A DNA stretch of 64,000 bases. It comes from Tiliqua scincoides (lineage: Eukaryota; Chordata; Lepidosauria; Squamata; Scincidae). The stretch spans positions 198,858,377-198,922,376 of the forward strand of contig NC_089821.1 in assembly GCF_035046505.1 (NCBI RefSeq), written 5' to 3'. Position numbers and translations under genes: made by a program. Below, in pieces: positions 55,785 to 64,000 of the stretch; position 1 is the stretch's first letter; each line of letters starts with the position of its first letter. The notes beneath the pieces were generated by a model that was not told where the DNA came from, made no database searches, and saw nothing but the letters and a program-made list of their open reading frames with translations.

Positions 55785-56070
55785 TGGACCATGCCAAGGA
55801 CACATCTAGTCCAGCTTCTTGTATCTCACAATAGCCCACTGGATGTCTATGGTTGGCAACCTTCAGTCTCAAAAGACTATGGTATAAGCCTATAGCACCT
55901 GGTAATCCCAGGATGTCTCCCATCCAAGTACTAACCAGGCCTGACCCTGCTTAGCTTCCGAGATCGGCCATGTGCAGGGTAACAGTTGCTGTATTCTGTT
56001 GTCACTCTGTTGCATCTGGCATTCAGAGATACGTTATTTCTAAAATCCAGAAGTTACATATAACACAGGC
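55785..56070 (-). mobile_element. CR1 3' fragment, interrupted by a 5S-derived SINE
   Basis: 'catctagtccagcttcttgt' and 'tctcacaatagcccactgga' on one side, 'tgcatctggcattcagagat' and 'ctaaaatccagaagtta' on the other match 30450-30610. Confidence 0.75.
55853..55985 (-). repeat. 5S-rRNA-derived SINE
   Basis: The minus strand contains 'tcggaagctaagcagggtc', 'ggcctggttagtacttggat' and 'gggagac', the A- and C-box region of 5S rRNA, then 'ggtgctataggcttatacca' and a 'gactgaaggttgccaacca' tail. The 5' third of 5S is missing. Not a working 5S gene. Confidence 0.85.
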
Positions 56071-56162
56071 CAACACACAATTTGCTTCCTTAAATGTTAC
56101 ACCAATTCCTGGGTATATTGGGTATATTCCTGGGTATATTTGGAGTGCTGGTATATCTGGAG

Positions 56163-57350
56163 GTCCTCTCGTGGATTGAGAACTGGTTGGAGGCCAGGAA
56201 GCAGAGAGTGGGTGTCAATGGGCAATTTGCACAATGGAGAGAGGTGAAAAGCGGTGTGCCCCAAGGATCTGTCCTGGGACCGGTGCTTTTCAACCTCTTC
56301 ATAAATGACCTGGAGACAGGGTTGAGCAGTGAAGTGGCTAAATTTGCAGATGACACCAAACTTTTCTGAGTGGTAAAGACCAGAAGTGATTGTGAGGAGC
56401 TCCAGAAGGATCTCTCCAGACTGGCAGAATGGGCAGCAAAATGGCAGATGCGCTTCAATGCCAGTAAGTGTAAAGTCATGCACATTGGGGCAAAAAATCA
56501 AAACTTCACTTAGAGGCTGATGGGTTCTGAGCTGTCTGTGACAGATCAGGAGAGAGATCTTGGGGTGGTGGTGGACAGGTCGATGAAAGTGTCGACCCAA
56601 TGTGCGGCGGCAGTGAAGAAGGCCATTTCTATGCTTGGGATCATTAGGAAGGGTATTGAGAACAAAACGGCTAGTATTATAATGCCGTTGTACAAATCGA
56701 TGGTAAGGCCACACCTGGAGTATTGTGTCCAGTTCTGGTCGCAGCATCTCAAAAAAGACATAGTGGAAATGGAAAAGGTGCAAAAGAGAGCAACTAAGAT
56801 GATTACGGGGCTGGGGCACCTTCCTTATGAGGAAAGGCTACGGCGTTTGGGCCTCTTCAGCCTAGAAAAGAGGCGCCTGAGGGGGGACATGATTGAGACA
56901 TACAAAATTATGCAGGGGATGAACAGAGTGGATAGGGAGATGCTCTTTACACTCTTACATAATACCAGAACCAGGGGACATCCACTAAAATTGAGTGTTG
57001 GGTGGGTTAGGACAGACAAAAGAAAATATTTCTTTACTCAGCGCGTGGTCGGTCTGTGGAACTCCTTGCCACAGGATGTGGTGATGGCATCTAGCCTAGA
57101 CGCCTTTAAAAGGGGATTGGACAAGTTTCTGGAGGAAAAATCCATTATGGGGGTACAAGCCATGATGTGTATGCGCAACCTCCTGATTTTAGAAATGGGT
57201 TATGTCAGAATGCCAGATGCAAGGGAGGGCACCAGGATGAGGTCTCTTGTTATCTGGTGTGCTCCCTGGGGCATTTGGTGGGCCGCTGTGAGATACAGGA
57301 AGCTGGACTAGATGGGCCTATGGCCTGATCCAGTGGGGCTGTTCTTATGA
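56163..57350 (+). mobile_element. CR1 LINE, 5'-truncated, two in-frame stops
   Basis: Starts within RT ([20 protein letters not shown]), contains [20 protein letters not shown] and FADDTKLF, then TGA (56367-56369) and TAG (near 56512), then an open stretch to 57150, a one-base shift near 57150 and the 3' end ...ggggctgttcttatga. Very similar to 30425-32995. 56094-56160 upstream repeats 'cctgggtatatt' twice. Confidence 0.92.
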
Positions 57351-57558
57351 TTCCAAAAATGGCTTCCGTTTTGCCCTATCACGTCTAGTTTTGGAGACAT
57401 GGCATAGCCTCTTTAGTGAATGGTTCAAGCAGCTTCCTTGTGAGGAAGCCTACACCATGGCTTCCTCATCAGGAAGCTGCTTGAACCATTCACTAATGAG
57501 GCTATGCCGTGTCTCCAAGACTAGACGTGATAGGGCAAAATGGATGCCATTTTTGGAA
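57351..57558. repeat. 208-bp near-perfect hairpin (foldback element)
   Basis: Arms of 100 bp (57351-57450 and 57459-57558) pair with few mismatches around an 8-nt loop (tacaccat). Starts within one or two bases of the CR1 3' end. No match to other sequence in the window. Confidence 0.85.
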
Positions 57559-57654
57559 GCAGCACCCCAAATTCATATCAAACCACCATAAAGTTTGGGA
57601 AAAACTTTTCTGACCCTCAATTTTGTAGGCCTGGGTAATCATCATGACATATAA

Positions 57655-58380
57655 CCTGTAATGGTGTTTGCCTCCAATCTGTCCAGTTCCCTTTTAAAAT
57701 CATCTAGGTCAGGTGACATCACAACATCCTATGGTAGGGTTGTCCAAACTTTTTGGCAGGAGGGCCACATCATCTCTCTGACACTGTGTCGGGGGCCGGG
57801 GGAAAAAAGAATTTACATTTTAAATTTGAATAAATTTAAATAAATGAATATATTAGAGATGGAACTTATATGAATGAAGGTCTTGCAATAGCTCAAGGCC
57901 TATAAAAGGCCTTGCACAAAGCAAGGCCAGCCTTTCCTTTGCTGTTGCTGCTGCATCACAGATATGAAACAACAAGCAGTGGGGGGAGCCCTCATCCCAC
58001 AGCTCACAAGAGAGGTCGAACAGTTGAGAGCTGCGAGCAGTTGCATCAGGCCAGCATGAGCTCCAGCAAGTCTCCGGAGGGCCAGAGGCTCATTGGAGAC
58101 TGGGGGCTCCCTGAGGGTCAGATTGGGAGTCCTTGAGGGCCACGTGGCCCCAGGGCCGGGGTTTGGGCACCCCTGTCCTATGGCAATGAGATTTGTTACA
58201 TGCTGAATGAAGCAATATTTCCTTTTGTCTATGTTGACTCTCCTGTTAGGCAATTTCAGTGGATGTCTTCTGGCTCTGGTATTGTACAAGAGGGACAAGA
58301 GCTTCCCTCTATCCATTTCATACATATTTTATATGTCTCAATCATGTCTCCTCTCAGGAACATTCCTTCTAGGCTAAAAT
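57655..58380 (-). mobile_element. Old CR1 fragment split by a hAT element
   Basis: 57655-57734 and 58184-58380 are one CR1 stretch ('aatcatctaggtcaggtgac', 'cctgttaggcaatttcagtg', 'tatgtctcaatcatgtctcc'), interrupted by 57735-58175. Confidence 0.85.
57735..58175. mobile_element. hAT non-autonomous element, family 1 copy c
   Basis: TAGGGTTGTCCAAACTTTTT ... GGTTTGGGCACCCCTG; perfect 8-bp target duplication TCCTATGG (57727-57734, 58176-58183). Confidence 0.93.
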
Positions 58381-58384
58381 ATTT

Positions 58385-59190
58385 TGTTTTAGAAATAAAC
58401 TGCTGTTTTATTGAAAAAGAAGTACAAGAACATCTGGGCAAAGAATAAAATTCTGATGTAAAAAGAACAAAGCTGAACTTTCAACTTAACAGTATGGCAT
58501 CACATTTTTCCAGCTGCATAAGTAGAACCAACCATCCCCTAATAACTTATGCAACTAGCCCACCTTTTGCAGCAGAGACTAAAAGCGCATACTACAAATT
58601 AACTTTTTAATGACATAGGAGAGAAGGGGAGTAACTTAAATACATTTAAAAAGTAAAACACACACACTTAAATGGTAAGAATGTTAGGAAATCCCTCTTC
58701 ACCAAGCATTCAGACACTTAGAGAATGCTTGCAAGCACTGAGAAAAGAAAAACTCAAACAACTGGGAAAGGAAGATAAGAAAAGCTGGAAGCTGACCATC
58801 ACCACAAGAGCAGCTACCCATATGAAATGGAACTTCCACTTCTGTCTCAATGGGTCTATATGCAATGGGCTTCAGACTTCCACTACTCTCCTGTCACAGC
58901 ATGGTTTTTATTCTTTTATGACCTTTGCTGCAGGTGGACAATGTCAGAAAAGACACACTGACATAGCCTGTAACACCACAAGTCTCCAAGAGCTGATGTC
59001 TACAGTTGGGTCTGGGGTCTCTAATCAAAACAAGATTCCTTTCCCCCACCCCACTGGATAAAGTACATTTGATTAAAAAAAAAACCAACAACAAACAGGG
59101 CCTTGGAAACAAAGATAATCATACTACTAATGTAGCTTTATATTTAGAAATGTTTTATAGAAGAGCAAGAACATGGGAAGCTGTGCTGAC
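58385..59190. other. Non-coding, probably ZUP1 intron
   Basis: Between two ZUP1 exons (minus strand). Open frames present but no known protein. Confidence 0.5.
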
Positions 59191-59342
59191 CTTGGTGCTG
59201 AAGGTAGATTGGTGGTTTGGAGGTACACACTACCTTTGTGCCATTTTCCTTGTCTGTAGCATAGTAGTTCAGTACCCACTCAAACAAGCGAGGGTGTGTT
59301 CCTGATGGACCAGTTGGCTCATGAAAGTCAACAATCTGACAC
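59191..59342 (-). CDS. ZUP1: ZUP1 exon
   Basis: Acceptor tctttatag at 59343-59351, donor (caag|gtcag) at 59190-59186. With the split codon it reads KCQIVDFHEPTGPSGTHPRL, FEWVLNYYATDKENGTKVVC, TSKPPIYLQHQG. 152 bp. It matches the C78 peptidase domain of ZUP1, between the catalytic Cys (not in this window) and His. Phases fit both neighbours (62237-62405 and 55293-55510). Confidence 0.9.
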
Positions 59343-59729
59343 CTATAAAGATAAGTATCTGGAGGCTTCACTTAAATAATCAAAAAAGATATCTGATATT
59401 TTTAACTACAGTATGAGTCACTGTAACTTGTACAACTTATACCACATATATAGTATAATATAAACAATCTTTAAGATCAATAGATTATTTGTTCACTTGT
59501 ATGCACAGAGGGATTCCTTTATCAAATACAATTCCCCCTATCACCAGAGGGCCGCAATACATAGTACTTAGGTTCCGTTGATGTGGAATAGATGAAATAA
59601 GCATCTGCAATAAGTAGCAAGGCCTTTGTTATGGCCCAAAGCATAATTTGTCAACACTCAAGAGTGAGAAGATCATTTTTAAGGAAGGGAGTGAAGAATT
59701 ACAAGGAAGGAATTTGAAGAATTCTAGGC

Positions 59730-60557
59730 CAGTGGTTCCCAAACTGTGAGTCGCGAAACTGAGAAGTTGATAGCTGATAAGGAAAATATATTGAGTCCTA
59801 AGGAAACAGAAATGGAGCAGCATATACGTATTTACTCATGAGCAGGTGACTGTGCCTTGGTCCACTTTCAATGGCAGGTAGAGGGGAATACAAGGCAGTG
59901 GCGAACTTACCCAGGGCACAAGTTTGCGATGCCATCTCTGTGCGAGATGCCACCGCCCACCCCATGCGCAAAGCCACCACTCCCCCACTCACTGCAGCAA
60001 AATGGAGCCTCACACAACTCCAGGACCAACAGGGAAAATATTCTGAGGCTTCACCATAGTCTTAAACTACACTTCAAGAAAACCGGAAGTGTAGTTTTCA
60101 ACCATGTCAGGGGCCTCTGTGAGACTTCCTGTGCAGTCCTAGAGGTGCGCAGACTCAACGCCCAGGGCATTTGCCCCATTTGCCAAGTGTCAGGTCCGCT
60201 GCTGATGCAAGGCTGCCAGAATGGTCTCTATTTAATGAATGGGGAACTCAAACACTCCAGAAGTCTCCCCATAGTAAAAAAAAGATAAAAACAGACTTGA
60301 ACAGGTAGTAAAATGAAACATTTTGGGTCCCAATAGAGCAAGGGTTAGGGCTCCTGGACCTTTAACAATTGTATAGAAGAGGAAATTTCAGCAGGTGTAG
60401 TTTGTAATCTCACAGATGAGAAGCTGCACCTGCTGAAATTCTCTCCCCTACACAACTGTTAAAGGTCCAGGAGGCCTAAAGTTGAATGGTTGGCCACCCC
60501 TGTAATAGTGTTGTTTTAAAAAGTGGGTCCTGGTGCTAAAAAGTTTTGGAACCACTG
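59730..60557. mobile_element. 828-bp hAT non-autonomous element
   Basis: CAGTGGTTCCCAAACTGTGA ... AAGTTTTGGAACCACTG with perfect target duplication TTCTAGGC (59722-59729, 60558-60565). A foldback MITE is nested at about 60335-60507. No transposase. Confidence 0.92.
60335..60507. mobile_element. Foldback MITE nested in the hAT element
   Basis: 'aatttcagcaggtg' arms mirror each other; ends ...ggttggccacccctg. Same family as 39179-39355, left end worn. Confidence 0.75.
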
Positions 60558-60688
60558 TTCTAGGCAACATTTCCTGAAAGCTATCACAGTGTTTCCAACT
60601 GACCTTGTGCTTTTATTTTTTAAGATGATTTCTTTACCTCTAGTGTGGAGTAAAAAAATGCACTGCATTTGAGCTATTATGGACAAAT

Positions 60689-60799
<111 letters not shown>

Positions 60800-60901
60800 T
60801 GTTCGTGTTCTCATCCCTTTGAAAATAATTCCACATCTACACATAATCAGTTAGAAGAGTGCTTCTCAACCAGTGACATCTAATGCAACCGTCTCATTCA
60901 G

Positions 60902-61105
60902 TGATTTTCAACCTCTCTCATCTCATGGCACACTGACAAGATGCTAAAATAATCAAGATACTTCATTCTTTTTTTTACAAGGCACACTGTGTTGCCAATA
61001 GGAAGCTCACATTCCCAAAGGCCCTACTAATAAATTAGCCTCTCCTAAACTCCCATGGTACACCTGTAGACCATTTGTGGCACACCAGTTGAAAGCTATT
61101 GTGAC
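60902..61105. mobile_element. Worn hAT-like element
   Basis: 'cagtgattttcaacctctct', 'catggcacactgac' and '...gtggcacaccagttgaaagc'; no clean target duplication. Confidence 0.5.
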
Positions 61106-61139
61106 AAGACAGCATCACCTAGCATGGCTTGACCCCACT

Positions 61140-61515
61140 CAAACATAAGAGGAGCCCTGCTGGATCAGGCCAAAGATCATCTAGTCCAGCTTCCTGCATC
61201 TTACAGTGGCCCAGCATATGCCACAAGACAACAAGATACCTATATCCTGTTACCACTCCTTTGCATCTGACATTTAGATACAGCCTGCCTCTAGAACCAG
61301 GAGGTATACTCATCATGGCTTGTAACCTGTGATGGAATTTTCTTTCATAATTTATTTATTTATTAGATTTGTATTCTGCCTTTCTCCCCGAAAGGCACCG
61401 AAGGCACCCATAAAATTGTCAAAATCCCTTTTTAAATGTGTCTAGGCCAGGTGCCATCACCACATCCTGTGGCAAGGAGTTCCACGGTTTAATTACATGC
61501 TGAGTAAAGAAATAC
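61140..61515 (-). mobile_element. Old CR1 3' fragment with SINE tail inserted
   Basis: 'gctggatcaggccaaagatc' to 'tcatggcttgtaacc' and, after a SINE tail at 61345-61420, 'gtctaggccaggtgccatca' and 'ggcaaggagttccacgg'. Confidence 0.8.
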
Positions 61516-61612
61516 AGAAGCGGGTAAAGAAGTGGAGAGGTTTGGGGCAGTGGTGCAAGATGTAGCTGTGCAGCTTCCAAGAAGGGAGATTTTGGGGAAG
61601 GAGGGTGTAGAG

Positions 61613-62009
61613 CTTTGGTTTTCAAACTCTCCAGGAGTTTGGAAACCACAGTAAGTCCTTGCAGGAGAGGGGCAGGAGGCAGCGCGTTGCTCAGGGGGCT
61701 GTAGGGACTGGAATGCACTCACCAGACCCTGCAGCAGCCGTCCTGGGGTGCAGGGAGCCCTGCCTTCTAAAAGTGAAAGTGGAGTGATTGCGATGTGCAA
61801 TCGCTCCACTTTCACTTTTGACAACCTGGGGAGCCCTGCAGATGCTCGTATAGGGCTCCCCGCACCCCTGATAGGTTGCTGCAGGGACTGGTGAGTGCAT
61901 CCCAGTCCCTGCAGCCCCCTGAACGACGCGATCCTGGGGATCATGTTGCTGCCTCCTCCCTGCCCCCGCCCCTTAAGGTTGGAGCATTGCAACAGTTTGA
62001 ATACCACTG
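61613..62009. mobile_element. hAT foldback element, 397 bp
   Basis: Ends ctttggttttcaaactctcc / acagtttgaataccactg; flanks GTGTAGAG and GTGTAGGG (7 of 8). The interior is a long inverted repeat centred near 61787, with 23-bp innermost arms (aaaagtgaaagtggag...). Confidence 0.8.
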
Positions 62010-62236
62010 GTGTAGGGTGATTGATTAGGATGCAGCAGCAATTGAAGAATCCTCTCCCTTGCTGCAGGGATAACTGTAGGGCAAGATGGCCACTCCCCTG
62101 CACAGCTGCTGTCTCTGGCGGTGCTAATAAAAAACAGCTACTGGAAAAAGGTCGTACGTGAAAGAGGATGAAAATCCCAACAATCTGTGGAACACACACA
62201 TAAGTCAACAACTTCCCTTTAATGAGTAATACTTAC

Positions 62237-62405
62237 TTTAGCCTGAGAGAAGTTAAAAGTGAATAAATTTCACATGCTCCTATCCACGCCTTAGTTCCCT
62301 GTAATTTGCTGGTGAAATGAGAAGCTCCTTGGGGATCAAACCCATCTTTCCAGACATCTTCAATCAATGACTGAATTTTTGGAATACAAGGAATTGATGA
62401 GTGAT
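62237..62405 (-). CDS. ZUP1: ZUP1 exon
   Basis: Acceptor cactcttag at 62406-62414, donor GTAAGT at 62236-62231. Reads HSSIPCIPKIQSLIEDVWKD, GFDPQGASHFTSKLQGTKAW, IGACEIYSLLTSLRL-K. 169 bp. This is the segment of the C78 domain after the catalytic Cys exon, which must lie right of the window. The next exon in the gene is 59191-59342. Confidence 0.92.
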
Positions 62406-62409
62406 CTAA

Positions 62410-63069
62410 GAGTGAGAGACGACACTATTTAAGCTGCAGGTATGAAATGCTGAATTTCAGTTGAGTTTATAGAAGGTATTTGTTTGGTTTGCTCCCACTT
62501 CATCCTATAGGCTCAGAGTGGCTTAGAACATTTTTTCTCTGGGTTAACCACCATGTTCCCAAGTGGCCCATAATCCAAAATAAAAACAGTTTTGGGGGGG
62601 GGGGATAAAAGTGGCAAAATAAACTCAAAAATATACTGATCTTTTGCACAGTGAGCTCGGTCTTAGGTGCAATGACAATTGTGTCTCTCAAGCTCTGCTC
62701 AAAAAGCAAGCAGATGTTCCAGATGCTGGAACACTCATCCTCCTGCAGCAATAGCACTAGCAGGCAATGACTGCAAAAAGTGTTGCAGAGCAGGATGTGC
62801 TGGGTGTAGCTAAGTCCTAGGTGTCATGACGGTATATGAACTTTTAGCTACAATTCAGCAGAATAAGTTTGAGATAACCTGGAGAGCTTGTGTGGTACTA
62901 CAGCTTAGAGGGTGAGCCAGTACATTCCTAGTTCAAATGTTGGCTATGCTACTGGCAAGCATTAGACAACCCATTATTCCCTCTGCTTCCCAGCTGTAAG
63001 GCAGGAATAATTCTGGTCTGCAGAGTATTAAATTGCCAAGACTAGAAAGTTCCTGTCCGTCAGACATCA
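62410..63069. other. ZUP1 intron with a decayed MIR-like SINE
   Basis: 62880-63060 ('ggtgagccagtacattccta', 'gttcaaatgttggctatgct') is a worn CORE-SINE. The rest shows nothing recognisable. Confidence 0.45.
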
Positions 63070-63077
63070 GGCTAGAT

Positions 63078-63524
63078 CAGGGTCGTCCAAACTTTTTGGC
63101 AGGAGGGCCACATCATCTCTCTGACACTGTGTTGGGCTGAATTAATTTACATTTCAAATTTGAATAAATTTACATACATGAATGAATGTATGTAACTTGT
63201 ATGAATGAATGTAACTTGTATGAATGAAGGTCTTGCAGTATCTCAAGGCCTACAAGAGTCCTTGCAAAAACCAAGACTGGCTTTTCCTTCGCTGCTGCAG
63301 CTGCATCAGAGATGTGAAACAGCAAGCAGTGGAGGGAACCCTCATCCCACAGCTCATGCAAGAGGTGAAACAGTCATCTTCACACTGAGAGCAGTTGCGT
63401 CGGGCCACCATGGGCTTCAGCAAGTGTCTGGAGGGACAGGGGTTCACTGGGGGCTTCCCATGGGCCAGATTGGGAGCCCCTGAAGGCCACAAGTGGCCCC
63501 CAGGCCGAGGTTTGGGCACCCCTG
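63078..63524. mobile_element. hAT non-autonomous element, family 1 copy d
   Basis: CAGGGTCGTCCAAACTTTTT ... GGTTTGGGCACCCCTG; perfect 8-bp target duplication GGCTAGAT (63070-63077, 63525-63532). Confidence 0.93.
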
Positions 63525-63532
63525 GGCTAGAT

Positions 63533-64000
63533 GGATGATCTGACCCCAACTTCATTCTCACAGAGATAGTAAACCTACAGGTGGATTCACAATTAATATA
63601 ATTGTGATATGCTATAATTGTGATAAGCATATTATTAATATAATAATATGCTTCTCCATACAGACCAATTCCTTGCACATTCAAACTACATTTCAGGGAG
63701 CAATGTTGTAGCCTAGCTTTCTCCTTATATACATCCCATCCTGCTATTTTCCCCTAACTATCTGAAGGGGTTTAGTTCAGGCATCAGTTTACCATTCCAC
63801 CTTACTAGAAGGTAGTTTCATATATCCAATTGAATAGTCTTTGTGAAGTACTATGAGCACTTGAGATGCACATTCCAAGATCATCCAATGACCACCATAC
63901 ATTCTGTTCATCAGCTTCATGTCCAATACCATTTTCAACCTTTTAAAAAAAAGTATCAGATATTGTCCTTTATTCACTCTTTGGATCCTTAACCCAAGGC
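63533..64000. other. Unannotated right edge
   Basis: AT-rich, no exon recognised; likely ZUP1 intron since the catalytic-Cys exon is not here. Confidence 0.4.

Noticed and set aside
55853-55985. A working 5S rRNA gene
   Set aside because: The first third is missing and a SINE tail follows.
57351-57558. Palindrome as an assembly artefact
   Set aside because: The arms differ at several positions and the loop is unique, so a simple fold-back sequencing error is less likely, though not excluded.
63789-63977. Upstream ZUP1 exon
   Set aside because: The translation lacks the GWGCGYRN catalytic-Cys motif and resembles no part of ZUP1.

Overview
The window looks like nuclear DNA of a squamate reptile, probably a lizard. 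The evidence is the repeat mix: CR1 LINEs, an R4/Dong-type LINE with a restriction-like endonuclease, DIRS-like retroelement fossils, MIR-like CORE-SINEs, a 5S-rRNA-derived SINE, tRNA-derived SINEs with a 'ggcggtatataaat'-type tail, and many non-autonomous hAT elements with 8-bp target duplications. Genes are sparse and lie in a sea of repeats. The species cannot be named from the sequence.

Host genes fall into three families. (1) DHRS1-like short-chain dehydrogenases occur as an intronless array. Three copies have complete 333-codon frames (1753-2754 +, 37131-38132 -, 48554-49555 +), and two are broken (22060-22963 -, 40535-40867 -). A decayed piece of the DHRS1 5' flank may lie at 16630-16990. 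(2) Scattered exons of a cytosolic sulfotransferase (SULT, probably SULT3/SULT6-like) are present: first coding exons at 438-574 (-), 10536-10856 (-, split by a MITE), 25668-25796 (-, decayed) and 39619-39693 (+, truncated), and the last two exons at 7853-8039 and 9140-9264 (+). (3) Three exons of ZUP1 (ZUFSP, a C78 deubiquitinase) lie on the minus strand at 62237-62405, 59191-59342 and 55293-55510. Only ZUP1 looks like an ordinary single-copy gene; it runs off the right edge.

The left 50 kb is a mosaic of direct and inverted segmental duplications. The SULT exon-1 / DHRS1 head-to-head module at 0.5-2.75 kb is mirrored at 37.1-39.7 kb. 3.0-4.06 kb is mirrored at 17.2-18.2 kb. 18.28-18.65 kb is mirrored at 47.38-47.77 kb. 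19.2-21.3 kb is mirrored at 52.56-54.26 kb. The DHRS1 3' flank unit recurs at 20.9-22.06, 35.86-36.8 and 39.75-40.1 kb. The 37-kb DHRS1 copy is a recombinant, with the 5' flank of one subfamily and the C-terminus and 3' flank of the other. The DHRS1 genes evidently began as a retrocopy that landed beside a SULT gene and was then amplified with it.

Between these modules: 3-7.3 kb repeats; 7.8-9.4 kb SULT 3' end; 11-14.9 kb a LINE tail and a 1.1-kb hAT element carrying tRNA-like sequences; 24.4-25.6 kb an R4 LINE with a twin-priming-type 5' inversion; 26.9-28.4 kb a solo-LTR-like fossil; 30.4-33 kb a CR1 with a 782-codon open frame; 34.2-34.9 kb an orphan CpG-rich block; 41.8-47.4 kb DIRS-like and LTR-type fossils; 55-64 kb ZUP1 exons among CR1, hAT and SINE insertions, including a 208-bp near-perfect hairpin at 57351-57558.
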